This document shows positions 34,576-44,297 of a stretch of 64,000 nucleotides of DNA, one piece after another. The position numbers were made by a program, and so were the translations under genes. The stretch is from Flavobacterium daemonense (GTDB taxonomy: Bacteria > Bacteroidota > Bacteroidia > Flavobacteriales > Flavobacteriaceae): NCBI RefSeq assembly GCF_007341385.1, contig NZ_VJYD01000011.1, positions 1 to 64,000 of the forward strand, given 5' to 3'. The notes beneath the pieces are model-generated. The model was not told the origin of the DNA. It did no database searches and saw only the letters and a list, made by a program, of their open reading frames with translations. Numbering within the stretch: position 1 is the first letter of the stretch; every line of letters starts with the position of its first letter.

Positions 34576-37500
34576 TTATTTTTTAACAATCGTACTTCTA
34601 AAAATTTCAGCACCATTTTGAATAATCACAATATAGTTTCCGGAAGGCAAATCCTCAGCGAAAATATTTTGTGGGACAGCAACGAAATGAACCTGGCGGA
34701 TCTTGTTGCCAAGTATGTTATATATACCAATTGTTGCATTAGGATCTAGCTTTGATGCTACCTCAACATTAAAATTGTCTTGAACTGGATTAGGGTAAAC
34801 AGTAAAATTAGATGAAGTTGTTGCTACCTCTTTAGCAGCCATTTTAGCCGTACCATTGCAAGAACCTAGCTTATCTCCATGATTCAAATGTGCTTGAACG
34901 GCAGATTGTGCCACGCAAATAACATTATTATTATGACAAATCTGAACTTTATCATTTTTATTACCACATCTAACATCAAGTACATTAATTGTAATCGAAG
35001 CTGTAGATTGACATCCGCCTGCATACGAAGCTGTTACTGTATAGGTTCCAGCCTGTGAAACTGTAATTAATGGTGTATTTTCGCCAGTGTTCCAAGTATA
35101 AGTAACGATTTGATCTCCCTGTACCAATGAATTAAGCGTAATTGATGTTGGTCCATACCCTAGGTAAATGGTATTTTTATCATCTACAGCAGGATTCATG
35201 GCATAAACATCTGGAATAGATAACTGTACTGTTGGACAAACCACATTTGTAGTAACAACTGTAGAAGTTGTAACAGCATTATTGTTATCAGTAACTTTTG
35301 CAGTAATAACATAAGATCCCGTAGCAACATTGTTCCAATCAAAAGTGTAAGGCGCAGTTAAATCCTCACCTAACTTAGTTTCTCCGCTGAAGAATTCAAC
35401 TTTAGCTACAGAACCGTCAACATCTGATGCATCAGCAGTAATGGTAACAGTTGCAGGAGCATTATAGTTTGCATTTGCCGAAGGCGAAGTAATCACAACC
35501 GTTGGCAATGCATTTACGGTAACGTTCACAATTTCAGAAGTCACAACAGCAACTTTATCATCAGCAACTTTTGCAGTCAATGCATAAGAACCTGAAGCAA
35601 CATTTGTCCAATCGAAGCTGTAAGGAGATGCAGTAGCTTCACCTAATTTAGTTTCTCCATTGAAGAATTCAACTTTAGCTACAGAACCGTCAGTATCATT
35701 TGCATCAGCAGTAATTATAACAGTTGCAGGAGCATTATAGTTTGCATTTGCCGAAGGCGAAATAATCGCAACCGTTGGCAATGCATTTACGGTGACGTTC
35801 ACAATTTCAGAAGTCACAACAACACCTTTATCATCGGCAACTTTTGCAGTCAACGCATAAGAACCTGAAGCAACATTTGTCCAATCGAAACTGTAAGGAG
35901 TTGCAGTAGTTTCACCTAATTTAGTTTCTCCATTGAAGAACTCCACTTTAGCTACAGAACCGTCAGCATCAGTTGCAACAGAAGTAATTGTTATAGTTGC
36001 AGGGGCATTATAACTTGCATTTGCTGATGGCGAAGTAATGGCAACCGTTGGCAATGCATTTACAGTAACATTCACGACTTCAGAAGTCACAATAGCACCT
36101 TTATCATCAGTAGCTTTTGCAGTCAATACATAAGAACCTGAAGCAACATTTGTCCAATCAAAACTGTATGGAGCCGTAGTGGCTTCTCCCAATTTAGTTT
36201 CGCCATTGAAGAACTCCACTTTAGCTACAGAACCGTCAGTATCATTTGCATCAGAAGCAATTGTTATAGTTGCAGGGGTATTATAGCTTGCATTTGCTGA
36301 TGGCGAAGTAATGGCAACCGTTGGCAATGCATTTACATTAACATTCACGACTTCAGAAGTTTTAACAGCACCATTGTTATCAGTAGCTTTTGCAGTCAAT
36401 ACATAAGAACCTGAAGCAACATTTGTCCAATCAAAACTGTATGGAGCCGTAGTAGCTTCTCCCAATTTAGTTTCGCCATTGAAGAATTCAACTTTAGCTA
36501 CAGAACCGTCAGTATCATTTGCATCAGAAGTAATTGTTATAACTGAACCTTGAGTAATAGTAGCACCATTAACAGGAGAAGTTACGATTACGGTTGGAAC
36601 TGCGTTAACAGTGATATTTGCCACTGATGAAGTAGCCGTAAGTCCTCTATTATCAAAAGCTTTGGCTGTAATGGCATGTGTCCCTGAAGGAGCATTGTTC
36701 CAACTGAAACTGTAAGGAGCTATTGTGCTCTCTCCTATTTTAGTAGATCCATCATAAAATTCCACCTTGCTCACAGAACCATCTGCATCACTTGCAGAAA
36801 AAGTAAAATTAATACTTGAACCGGCGGTAAAACTGGCATTATTTGTTGGCGAGCTTAATGTCACTGTAGGAGCAATATTTTGTTCTAAAATCAATACCGG
36901 CCTGTTTGCAGCCAAAGCTTCCTTAGAATATAAAGTAATACTACCTGAGTTGGCATAGGTACCTGAATTTATATTTTTTAGAGCAATATCCAAGGACAAT
37001 AGCTTATCCCCGGAAAGTTCAGCCACCACCTGATTGGTAATATCCCATTCTACTATGGTACCAACAGTTGATGCACCCGGCACTGAAGCAATTACAGCAC
37101 CCGTTGTTGGTTTAGTATTCCAAGTAACCCCAGAACCCGCAGCACCAGTGCCTTCCACCCAACTGTCATTGGAAACATAAGTTACATCCCAGTTATTAAC
37201 TGCAGCATTTGCCTGTCCACCTAAAACTTTCAATTGCAATCTGGCTTTATTGATACTGGCAGGAAGACTACTAAGATCAAACCTCATTAGGACTTCACGA
37301 GTAGTTGTAGCAGCAAAACCCTTAGTCATCAGTAAATTCGAGGCTCCATAATTATTAGCAGGTAAACCACCATCTACATAAGCATCCGCGACGGGCGACA
37401 CATTTACAGGGGCGTACTTCACAGTGATATTTGTCGCTAGTGAGGTAGCGGAAAGCCCTCTATTGTCAATCACTTTGGCTGTAATGGCAAACGCACCTGC

Positions 37501-40344
37501 AGGTACATTGTTCCATGAAAAATTGTAAGGAGCCGTTGTGCTCTCTCCTATTTTATTAGATCCTTCATAAAACTCCACCTTGCTCACCGAACCGTCTGAA
37601 TCGGTTGCAGAAACTGTAAAATTAACACTTGAACCGGCGGTAAAATTGACACCTTCTATCGGTGAACTTATGGTCACTGTAGGAGCAATATTTTGTTCTA
37701 AAACCAATACCGGTCGCAATGCAGCATTGCTATATTCCTTAGAATTAAAGGTAGCGTCTGAACTTCCCACTGCAACAGTAGAAGCAATATTCAAAGACAA
37801 TACCTTATCCCCATTAAGTTCAGACAACACCTGATTGGTAATATCCCATTCTACGGTGGTTCCGGTTGCTTGACCGGGCTTTGAAGCCAATGAAGCACCC
37901 GTTGCTGGTTTGGTATTCCAGGTAACCCCATTTTCTGTCCAACTATCATCAGAAACATAGCTTACATTCCATGAAGTACTTGCAACAGCGGTATTAGCGT
38001 TTCTCGCTACTAATTTCAATTTGGCTCTGTTGATATTTGCAGAGATATTGTTTAGGTCAAACTTCAGTAAGTCTTCACGCGTAAAGTCGGCAGCTCCACT
38101 CTTATTGATCACTAAATCGGTAGCCGTTCCATAATTTGTAGTTGCATAAATACCACCTCTTACATAAGCATCTGCAGTTGGCGATACATTTACAGAGTCA
38201 TATACAACAGTTGGTGTACTATCATTTACTGTATATGAAACACTTGATCCTGCATAAGGAGCTGAAGGCATCGTGCAAGCCAAAAGTCTGGTCGATGCGA
38301 TTCCCGGCAAATCCAAGTAAACATTGATGTTGGTATTAGTCTGAGTAGGATCGGCAACATCCACCGAAACATTCGCAGTACCCACATTTTTCAACATCAC
38401 CACACAAGGCTTATCCACACGGACACTCACAGTACCATTTGTAAAAGTAGTACCTGTATAGAAAATCAGTTGCCATACATTCAATCCGGTATGTTTTACG
38501 GCCTGTACATCAGAACTATTGGTCATGATTTGAATCTTGCTCGCATCATAATTCTGCATATCCTGCACCGTAGTTTTATTAGGTGCTACAATATAGGCAT
38601 AGCTGCCATTAGTCGGTTTAACACCGTGATTAAACCACAACTTAAACACATTACTGCTCACCGATTGATTCGCCTGGCCGGTATTAATATCACGCCAGTT
38701 CCCGGTTTGAGTCTGGTTAGTCAACTGTAAATTCCCTCCCTGAGGAAAAAAATAACCTACATTCCCGTGTAATGCCCATTGCAGATTTCCATTATAATTG
38801 TAAACTCCTCCCGAACTTAATACAGAAGTACTTCCGTTGGACGATACGGTTACATTACCACTGAGCAGACATTGGTTTACGGTAGTATTGATCGTTTCGG
38901 CAGCTGTAGCATTAATGGCGGCACCAAGACAAACTACTTCATCATCAAAAAAGAACCATGATTTTCGAGCATTTACCCCATAATCATTAAACGCATAGGC
39001 ACTGGCACCATACACCCCATCGGATACCCCACCCACAAAAGATGCTGTCCCCATATTTTCAGGAGCGTAAAACCATTCTGCACGTAACGGAATAGTAGCG
39101 TATTCCGGAGCGGTTACCCCAGGAATTTTGTTCCATTCCCATACCGGAAAAATATTATAATACTCATTTCCAGCAACATTAATATTAGTGGCTCCATCGG
39201 TAAGAAAATACCCTTTAAGACCCTCTCCACCCCCGTTTTCAGATTTTATAGTTCGGGTAGAAACGTTTCGAAGACCAAAGTTATAGCCGCTTCTGATGTG
39301 CTGAACATAATCCGAACTATAATAATTAATATTTTGGGCACTTACCCCGTAAGATGCCGGCTGAGTTCCTTTTATACGGGCTATAGCCTGGTCATAAGTG
39401 CTACTGTTATTCGGATCCAATAATTTCATTTTATCTAATGTCCCAGCTAATCCTAATAGATCTAAAGTATTAGCCCTGCTGTTGGAACGCCCCGTGACAT
39501 TAAAATCCATGTATCTACCACGAATCGTTTTAAGATAGCTGTTTCGTATAAAAGAAGATAATAAATTCAATTTTTCAGCTGACAATTCATAAGAAGTCCC
39601 TTGAACAAGCGTGGCCACACCAATTTCACCGTCAACGAAAACCCTACCATAGCCCCCTGTATACAATTGACTACCGTGTGATTTATACGAATAATCATAT
39701 TGAACTCCATCACCAGTGGTAAACTTTATTGGTATAAAAGCCTGAGTTACCCCTGTTTGTAAAACAGCACTGTCTGCATTAAGGCAGCCTCGGTAAATAA
39801 AATGCGTAGCAATATCCAACTTATTAGCACCTTCTTGTGTAAATATATCACCTCTATTCATTTTTAGGATAAGACCCGCTTCAAGTGTAGACGGTATTTG
39901 TTGGGTTGTGCTGTTACGAAGCAAAATCAGAATTTGTCCTATTTTTTGTGGACATCCTATTTGATAAAACCACCAGTCGTTAATTTGGGGTTCGTTTTGG
40001 TTCCAATATGTTAAACTATTTACAATCGCCTGATATAACGTACTACTACCATAGTAGCTGGAGTTAGGCATGGTATAGGCCAAGGCAAAGTTTTTTACAC
40101 GACCCAAATGACTATCAAGTACAGAACCATTAGTGTAATTAAAATCTGGCCAAGAGCCATCGCTCTTTAAAGTAGAAAGTGTACTGGTAACCGAACTGAT
40201 CAAGCCAGTTATACCTGTACCGGCAATTGCGTTTTCCCTTACACGCTGCATGATCGTTTCATACTCTGACGTTTGTCCCAAAACATGATGGTTCTGGAAA
40301 AAGGTGCAGATGATCAAAATAATTAAAAGGTAATTCTTTTTCAT
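34576..40344 (-). CDS. Giant multidomain PL8 lyase with DNRLRE, Ig-like repeats and T9SS tail
   Basis: 1922 residues. Signal peptide to about 24. PL8 lyase at about 27-705 with Asn174, His223 and Tyr232 (KSHGSQLYTGGYGR) in place. DNRLRE/CBM96-like domain 1 (about 720-885), Ig-like domain 1, DNRLRE domain 2 (about 980-1140), then six more Ig-like domains. The last five are almost identical at 91 residues each. A further domain of PKD/SprB type (YTWNTGENTPLITVSQAGTY), a Cys-containing segment (KVQICHNNNVICVAQ, then HLNHGDKLGSC) and a type A T9SS sorting domain (about 1845-1922; FTVYPNPVQDNFNVEV, ending FRSTIVKK) close it. It should be displayed on the cell surface or released by T9SS, with the repeats acting as a stalk or binding array. 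Promoter sites lie at 40442 and 40501. Confidence 0.94.
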   Translation of the reverse strand: MKKNYLLIILIICTFFQNHHVLGQTSEYETIMQRVRENAIAGTGITGLISSVTSTLSTLKSDGSWPDFNYTNGSVLDSHLGRVKNFALAYTMPNSSYYGSSTLYQAIVNSLTYWNQNEPQINDWWFYQIGCPQKIGQILILLRNSTTQQIPSTLEAGLILKMNRGDIFTQEGANKLDIATHFIYRGCLNADSAVLQTGVTQAFIPIKFTTGDGVQYDYSYKSHGSQLYTGGYGRVFVDGEIGVATLVQGTSYELSAEKLNLLSSFIRNSYLKTIRGRYMDFNVTGRSNSRANTLDLLGLAGTLDKMKLLDPNNSSTYDQAIARIKGTQPASYGVSAQNINYYSSDYVQHIRSGYNFGLRNVSTRTIKSENGGGEGLKGYFLTDGATNINVAGNEYYNIFPVWEWNKIPGVTAPEYATIPLRAEWFYAPENMGTASFVGGVSDGVYGASAYAFNDYGVNARKSWFFFDDEVVCLGAAINATAAETINTTVNQCLLSGNVTVSSNGSTSVLSSGGVYNYNGNLQWALHGNVGYFFPQGGNLQLTNQTQTGNWRDINTGQANQSVSSNVFKLWFNHGVKPTNGSYAYIVAPNKTTVQDMQNYDASKIQIMTNSSDVQAVKHTGLNVWQLIFYTGTTFTNGTVSVRVDKPCVVMLKNVGTANVSVDVADPTQTNTNINVYLDLPGIASTRLLACTMPSAPYAGSSVSYTVNDSTPTVVYDSVNVSPTADAYVRGGIYATTNYGTATDLVINKSGAADFTREDLLKFDLNNISANINRAKLKLVARNANTAVASTSWNVSYVSDDSWTENGVTWNTKPATGASLASKPGQATGTTVEWDITNQVLSELNGDKVLSLNIASTVAVGSSDATFNSKEYSNAALRPVLVLEQNIAPTVTISSPIEGVNFTAGSSVNFTVSATDSDGSVSKVEFYEGSNKIGESTTAPYNFSWNNVPAGAFAITAKVIDNRGLSATSLATNITVKYAPVNVSPVADAYVDGGLPANNYGASNLLMTKGFAATTTREVLMRFDLSSLPASINKARLQLKVLGGQANAAVNNWDVTYVSNDSWVEGTGAAGSGVTWNTKPTTGAVIASVPGASTVGTIVEWDITNQVVAELSGDKLLSLDIALKNINSGTYANSGSITLYSKEALAANRPVLILEQNIAPTVTLSSPTNNASFTAGSSINFTFSASDADGSVSKVEFYDGSTKIGESTIAPYSFSWNNAPSGTHAITAKAFDNRGLTATSSVANITVNAVPTVIVTSPVNGATITQGSVITITSDANDTDGSVAKVEFFNGETKLGEATTAPYSFDWTNVASGSYVLTAKATDNNGAVKTSEVVNVNVNALPTVAITSPSANASYNTPATITIASDANDTDGSVAKVEFFNGETKLGEATTAPYSFDWTNVASGSYVLTAKATDDKGAIVTSEVVNVTVNALPTVAITSPSANASYNAPATITITSVATDADGSVAKVEFFNGETKLGETTATPYSFDWTNVASGSYALTAKVADDKGVVVTSEIVNVTVNALPTVAIISPSANANYNAPATVIITADANDTDGSVAKVEFFNGETKLGEATASPYSFDWTNVASGSYALTAKVADDKVAVVTSEIVNVTVNALPTVVITSPSANANYNAPATVTITADASDVDGSVAKVEFFSGETKLGEDLTAPYTFDWNNVATGSYVITAKVTDNNNAVTTSTVVTTNVVCPTVQLSIPDVYAMNPAVDDKNTIYLGYGPTSITLNSLVQGDQIVTYTWNTGENTPLITVSQAGTYTVTASYAGGCQSTASITINVLDVRCGNKNDKVQICHNNNVICVAQSAVQAHLNHGDKLGSCNGTAKMAAKEVATTSSNFTVYPNPVQDNFNVEVASKLDPNATIGIYNILGNKIRQVHFVAVPQNIFAEDLPSGNYIVIIQNGAEIFRSTIVKK
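35233..36595. repeat. Tandem 273-bp repeats inside the giant PL8 gene
   Basis: Five near-identical units encode Ig-like domains 3-7. The marker GTTGGCAATG recurs at 35501, 35774, 36047 and 36320, exactly 273 bp apart, in frame. Such exact repeats expand or contract by recombination, so copy number may vary between strains and short-read assemblies may collapse it. Confidence 0.85.
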
Positions 40345-40441
40345 AATTATTTATTTTGGTTATTTAGTTAAAGGTTAGCTGTTTTTAATTACAATAAATT
40401 GGTTTCTTTTTTAATTAATAATTCTGTCTAACTATAAAAAA

Positions 40442-40455
40442 CGAAAACGTTTTCG
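40442..40455. promoter_or_regulatory. LacI/PurR-like palindrome upstream of PL8-2
   Basis: CGAAAACGTTTTCG, a perfect 14-bp palindrome, the most extended of the three copies. It lies about 99 bp upstream of the start of the giant PL8 gene. Confidence 0.65.
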
Positions 40456-40500
40456 CGTTGTAGAAATTATTTCAAATTTACTTTAAAGCCTATTTTAAGA

Positions 40501-40550
40501 GGTGGATAATCTACCCATTTTGGATGTCATTTCTCCCAATTTATTGATTT
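40501..40550. promoter_or_regulatory. Conserved block with 21-bp direct repeat, candidate HTCS site (PL8-2)
   Basis: Same block as at 31708. Direct repeat CCCATTTTGG (40514) and CCCAATTTAT (40535), 21 bp apart. It starts 46 bp beyond the palindrome. Confidence 0.6.
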
Positions 40551-40961
40551 ACAATAGCAAACGACATAACATTTCAAAAGAGAGATGAAATTTTACTACG
40601 AAACTGCGAAATGTCCTTAAACTCAAAAAGAAAGGTCATTTGCTACAGCTTTGATCAAATTACCATTGAGAAAAAAATAATGAACTGATCGTGGTTACTG
40701 CCGACATTCGATTAATAAATCTCAGAGGCAAACTGAAAGGGAAAAGAATAATTAAAGAAAAAGAAATTGCAATCACTGAAGTTTAGCTAATTCATATCCT
40801 TCTTAATCTCTAAGATGCAGAACTAAATATTAAAAACTGGGTAAATAACTGTATAAAAACTGAATGTGCTAACAGTATGGAGTTTTCTAATTTCAACCAG
40901 AATTCCAAACTGTTAGCACATCTAATAAATTTTATTAACGTTATATCGGTTAGTATCTTTA

Positions 40962-41004
40962 TTTAAAAAGCCATCCCAACAAAATTGGGATGGCTTTTTA
41001 AATA
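40962..41004. terminator. Bidirectional terminator after the GDSL gene pair
   Basis: AAAAAGCCATCCCAA (40965-40979) pairs with TTGGGATGGCTTTTT (40985-40999), a 15-bp stem with a 5-base loop. It lies just after the stop of the minus-strand GDSL gene at 41027. Confidence 0.88.
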
Positions 41005-41026
41005 ATATGATCATTTTATTAAAACC

Positions 41027-42430
41027 TTACTTAACTGGTTTTATCAAATAGCTATGTTCTTTAGGATGATTTTCAGTGTAAACACTATCCTGAAGATTTT
41101 CTATTTCCTGTTCAATAGCTGCCTGTTGTGGTTTGTCTTTAACATAATTATTGAAATATTTTTGGTGATAATCAGAACCTTTAAACTTTTCTTCTAGTCT
41201 TTTTTTCAAATAAGCATCAATTTGGTCGATACTCATGTTGGCCGGTGCATCCTTTAGATCATTTATTTCTACTAACTTATTATATCGCAAACGTACTTGA
41301 GCGGTTCTGATGCGCTGTACAATTCCCATTACTTTTAATGCCTGCTGGTATTGCGGTGTCTTTTGATTTTGTGACAAGTTGATACCATTACGCAACTCGT
41401 CGGCAGTGTAAAGTCCCACAGTTATTCCATCAATCAAAAGTTCAAATTTGCCATTCCCAGAAACATCAGCTTTAAGTAATTCCTGATCTAGGTCGTTTAT
41501 AAATGGTACCCATGCAAGTGTCGATTGGGCAGCATCTGTAACAGGAAACGGTAAACTGTACTCCAGACATCGAAACGTTAGTTGCCCGTTATCGTGTTTA
41601 AGATCAGTAATTGAACAATTTATGCTCTGTGCTTTGCTCTTATTAAGATTTTTTCCAATAACGATCTTTGCAACATATTTGTTTGGTTCCAATGTGCTCA
41701 AAAACTGATAGGCCATTACAAAATGTCCAGGGGAACCAGGATGTACTCGATCCAGACTAGTAATCGTTGCGGTAGAATCTTTTGCCTGAAGTTCATTGTT
41801 GATTCGGTTCATAATGGTCCAGTAATCCACCAATCGGGTATTGTACTTTTTGGACATCAATGCCATGTGGTCGCCTGCTATGTGCAGTGCATCGTTAACT
41901 CCATAAAGGTTCTCTGTTGTTGTTTTGGCGCTTTGGTCGTATATTGTCGGCTTTTGAATTATAATGTCCAGATTATTTTTTTTAAATATCTTCAATATCT
42001 CTTCCGTTTTCTCACGATAAAGATTCAAAGCATCGCTTTTTGCTTTTTCTACTTGAGGATTATTACGGTTTTTTTCTGTGTAAAGTGAACGGTTTACATC
42101 ATTCATCCCAATCATAAGTGCTACTTTGTTAGGACGATGACTAAGTATATCATCATCCATTCGTCCAAGAACGCCGGAAGCTCTGTCACCAGAAATACCA
42201 CAGTTAAAAAAAGTCAGTCGCTCGTTTGGAAAACGGGTTGCATAGAATAGAGAAATTAAGTTATGGAATTCTCCATTATGAGTAATGCTGTTTCCCACAA
42301 AGCAAATCCGATCTCCGTCGTGAAAGAGTTTAGGTTTTTGCTGGGCAAATGAATAAGAAGAATAAAAAAGGGAAATAGCTCCAATTAGTATTGTAGCGCA
42401 GGTTTTAAAGTTATGGCATTTTATTAACAT
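41027..42430 (-). CDS. Exported SGNH/GDSL hydrolase, tandem copy A
   Basis: 467 residues with a signal peptide (to YSFAQ, residue 29). SGNH blocks: nucleophile Ser in CFVGNSITHNG, Gly in NCGISGDRASG, Asn in LMIGMNDVN, and Asp/His in LDRVHPGSPGHFV. The C-terminal 200 residues form an extra domain ending in a charged helical region (KRLEEKFKG, EQEIENLQDSVY). Such enzymes remove acyl groups from sugars in the periplasm. It lies 67 bp downstream of a close paralogue and is clearly a duplication, with sequence nearly collinear along the whole length. Confidence 0.9.
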   Translation of the reverse strand: MLIKCHNFKTCATILIGAISLFYSSYSFAQQKPKLFHDGDRICFVGNSITHNGEFHNLISLFYATRFPNERLTFFNCGISGDRASGVLGRMDDDILSHRPNKVALMIGMNDVNRSLYTEKNRNNPQVEKAKSDALNLYREKTEEILKIFKKNNLDIIIQKPTIYDQSAKTTTENLYGVNDALHIAGDHMALMSKKYNTRLVDYWTIMNRINNELQAKDSTATITSLDRVHPGSPGHFVMAYQFLSTLEPNKYVAKIVIGKNLNKSKAQSINCSITDLKHDNGQLTFRCLEYSLPFPVTDAAQSTLAWVPFINDLDQELLKADVSGNGKFELLIDGITVGLYTADELRNGINLSQNQKTPQYQQALKVMGIVQRIRTAQVRLRYNKLVEINDLKDAPANMSIDQIDAYLKKRLEEKFKGSDYHQKYFNNYVKDKPQQAAIEQEIENLQDSVYTENHPKEHSYLIKPVK

Positions 42431-42497
42431 TATTGCTTGTTTGAGTTATTATTAAATGTTTTAATCGGAAATAATTAAAAGGTGCTTAGGTCTTCCC

Positions 42498-43898
42498 TTA
42501 CTTAACCGCTTTTATCATATAGTTATGTTCTTTAGGATGGTTTTCAGCATAAACACTATCTTGAAGATTTTCTATCTCTTGTTCAATTGATGCCTGTTGT
42601 GGCTTGTTTTTAATATAACTACTGAAATTTCTTTCGTGAAAATCAGACCCTTTAAACTTTTCCTCTAGTCTTTTTTTCAAATAAGCATCAATTTGGTCGA
42701 TACTCATGTTTGCTGGTGCATCATTTAGATGGCCATATTCTACTAGCTTAATATTTCGCAAACGCGCTTGTGCTGCTCTGATGCGCTGGACAATTCCCAT
42801 CACTTTTACAGCTTGCTGGTATTGCGGTGTCTTTTGATTTTGAGCCAAATTGATACCATTACGCAACTCATCAGCAGTGTAAATCCCAACAATTATCCCA
42901 TCAATCGAAAGCTCAAATTTACCATTCCCAGCCACATCAGCTTGGAGCAACTCTTGATCTAGGTCGTTTATAAATGGTACCCACGCAAGTGCCGGTTGGG
43001 CAGCATCTGTAACAGGAAACGGTAAGCTGTTTTCCAAGCATCGAAACGTGAGTTGCCCGTTATCATGTTTAAGATCAGTAATGGAACAATTTATGCTCTG
43101 CGCTTTGCTCTTATTAAGATTTTTTCCAATGACTATTTTTGCAACATATTTGCTGGGTTCTAATGTGCTCAAAAATTGGTAGGCCATTACAAAGTGTCCA
43201 GGGGAAGCAGGATGTACACGATCTTTGCTAGTAATCGTTGAAGTAGAATCTTTGGCCTGAAGTTCATTGTTGATGCGGTTCATGATTGTCCAGTAATCTA
43301 CCAATCGAGTATTATACTTTTTGGACATCAACGCCATGTGGTCCCCAGCTTTATGCAGTGCATCGTTAGTTCCATAATAGTTTACTTCCTTTGTTTTGGC
43401 ATTTTGGTCGTATATTGTAGGTTTTTGAATTATAACCTCCAGATTATTTTTTTTAAATATCTGCAATAGCTCTTCCGTTTTCTCATGGTAAAGATTCAAA
43501 GCGTCGTTTTTAAGTTTATCTCCTTGAGCATTACGGTTGTTTTCTGTATAAAGTGAAGGTTTTACATCATTCATTCCCACCATAAGTGCTATTTTGGTAG
43601 GGTGATGACTGAGGATATCATCATCCATTCGTTGAAGCATGCCAGAAGCTACATCACCAGAAATACCACAGTTAAAAAAGGTCAGCCTCTGGTTTGGAAA
43701 TCGGGTTGCATAGAACAGAGAAATGAAGTTATGGAATTCGCCATTATTGGTAATACTATTCCCTACAAAGCAAACTCGATCTCCATCTTGAAAGAGTTTA
43801 GGTTTTTGTTGTGCATCTGAATAAGAAGAACAAAAAAGTGAAAGTGTTGCAATTACGATTGTAGTGCAGTTTTTAAAGTTATGGCATTTTATGAACAT
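42498..43898 (-). CDS. Exported SGNH/GDSL hydrolase, tandem copy B
   Basis: 466 residues, paralogue of the next gene downstream with the same motifs (CFVGNSITNNG, NCGISGDVASG, LMVGMNDVK, KDRVHPASPGHFV) and the same C-terminal extension. Differences cluster in the stretch around residues 115-170, near the expected substrate-facing loops, so the pair may differ in substrate (inference). It is first in its operon; its promoter region carries the degenerate palindrome and the direct-repeat block and is shared, divergently, with the HTCS. Confidence 0.9.
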   Translation of the reverse strand: MFIKCHNFKNCTTIVIATLSLFCSSYSDAQQKPKLFQDGDRVCFVGNSITNNGEFHNFISLFYATRFPNQRLTFFNCGISGDVASGMLQRMDDDILSHHPTKIALMVGMNDVKPSLYTENNRNAQGDKLKNDALNLYHEKTEELLQIFKKNNLEVIIQKPTIYDQNAKTKEVNYYGTNDALHKAGDHMALMSKKYNTRLVDYWTIMNRINNELQAKDSTSTITSKDRVHPASPGHFVMAYQFLSTLEPSKYVAKIVIGKNLNKSKAQSINCSITDLKHDNGQLTFRCLENSLPFPVTDAAQPALAWVPFINDLDQELLQADVAGNGKFELSIDGIIVGIYTADELRNGINLAQNQKTPQYQQAVKVMGIVQRIRAAQARLRNIKLVEYGHLNDAPANMSIDQIDAYLKKRLEEKFKGSDFHERNFSSYIKNKPQQASIEQEIENLQDSVYAENHPKEHNYMIKAVK

Positions 43899-44012
43899 TA
43901 TTATTTATTTTAGTTGTCGTTAAATGGCTTAAATAGGCTAAATTTTAGTTGTTATGACATGCAATAAATTAGTATATTTTTAATTGAATGATTTAATTAT
44001 CTTAAAAATTAC

Positions 44013-44024
44013 GAAAACGTTTTT
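44013..44024. promoter_or_regulatory. LacI/PurR-like site upstream of the GDSL pair (11 of 12)
   Basis: GAAAACGTTTTT, one base off the palindrome, preceded by AC as at 31650 and 40441. It lies 115 bp upstream of the GDSL copy B start. Confidence 0.5.
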
Positions 44025-44072
44025 GCATTGCGGAAACATTTTCAAATTTACTATAAAGCATCTTTAAAGAAG

Positions 44073-44122
44073 GGTGACAATCTAACCATTTTAGAGTGTA
44101 TTCTTCCCAGTTTTTTGATTTC
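44073..44122. promoter_or_regulatory. Conserved block with 21-bp direct repeat, candidate HTCS site (GDSL pair)
   Basis: More diverged copy of the block at 31708 and 40501. The half-sites ACCATTTTAG (44085) and CCCAGTTTTT (44106) keep the 21-bp spacing. It starts 48 bp beyond the palindrome. Confidence 0.5.
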
Positions 44123-44267
44123 CTTTTTTGGCGTAATCCTATTTCTCTATTTTTAAAAATTTTCTTAATAATTATTTATTTTTATTATTTTTTATGTAAT
44201 TTCATATTAAAATAGCAATAAAGCAACAATTTAATAATCGCTAGTGGCAAAAAAATTAACACTAATC

Positions 44268-44297
44268 TTTGTGCTTATAAATTTTCTGTTATTTTTG
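44268..44297 (+). promoter_or_regulatory. Bacteroidota-type promoter for the HTCS
   Basis: TTTG (44268-44271), an 18-bp spacer, then TATTTTTG (44290-44297), against the consensus TTTG-N19-TAnnTTTG. It leaves a leader of about 130 nt before the ATG at 44434. Confidence 0.55.

Larger units (their letters stand above)
40345..41026. other. Intergenic region: PL8-2 promoter, a small gene remnant and a terminator
   Basis: 682 bases. It holds the palindrome (40442-40455), the direct-repeat block (40501-40550) and the terminator at 40962-41004. Between them the plus strand carries a short open stretch (about 40670-40786; ELIVVTADIRLINLRGKLKG) with protein-like composition but no start, possibly the end of a lost gene. 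I could not identify it. Confidence 0.45.

Noticed and set aside
35233..36595. CRISPR-like array for the regularly spaced repeats
   Set aside because: The 273-bp units are coding and in frame with Ig-like domains.
34576..40344. Assembly chimera as an explanation for the giant PL8 gene
   Set aside because: The frame is uninterrupted, domain order is sensible, and signal peptide and T9SS tail are at the proper ends.
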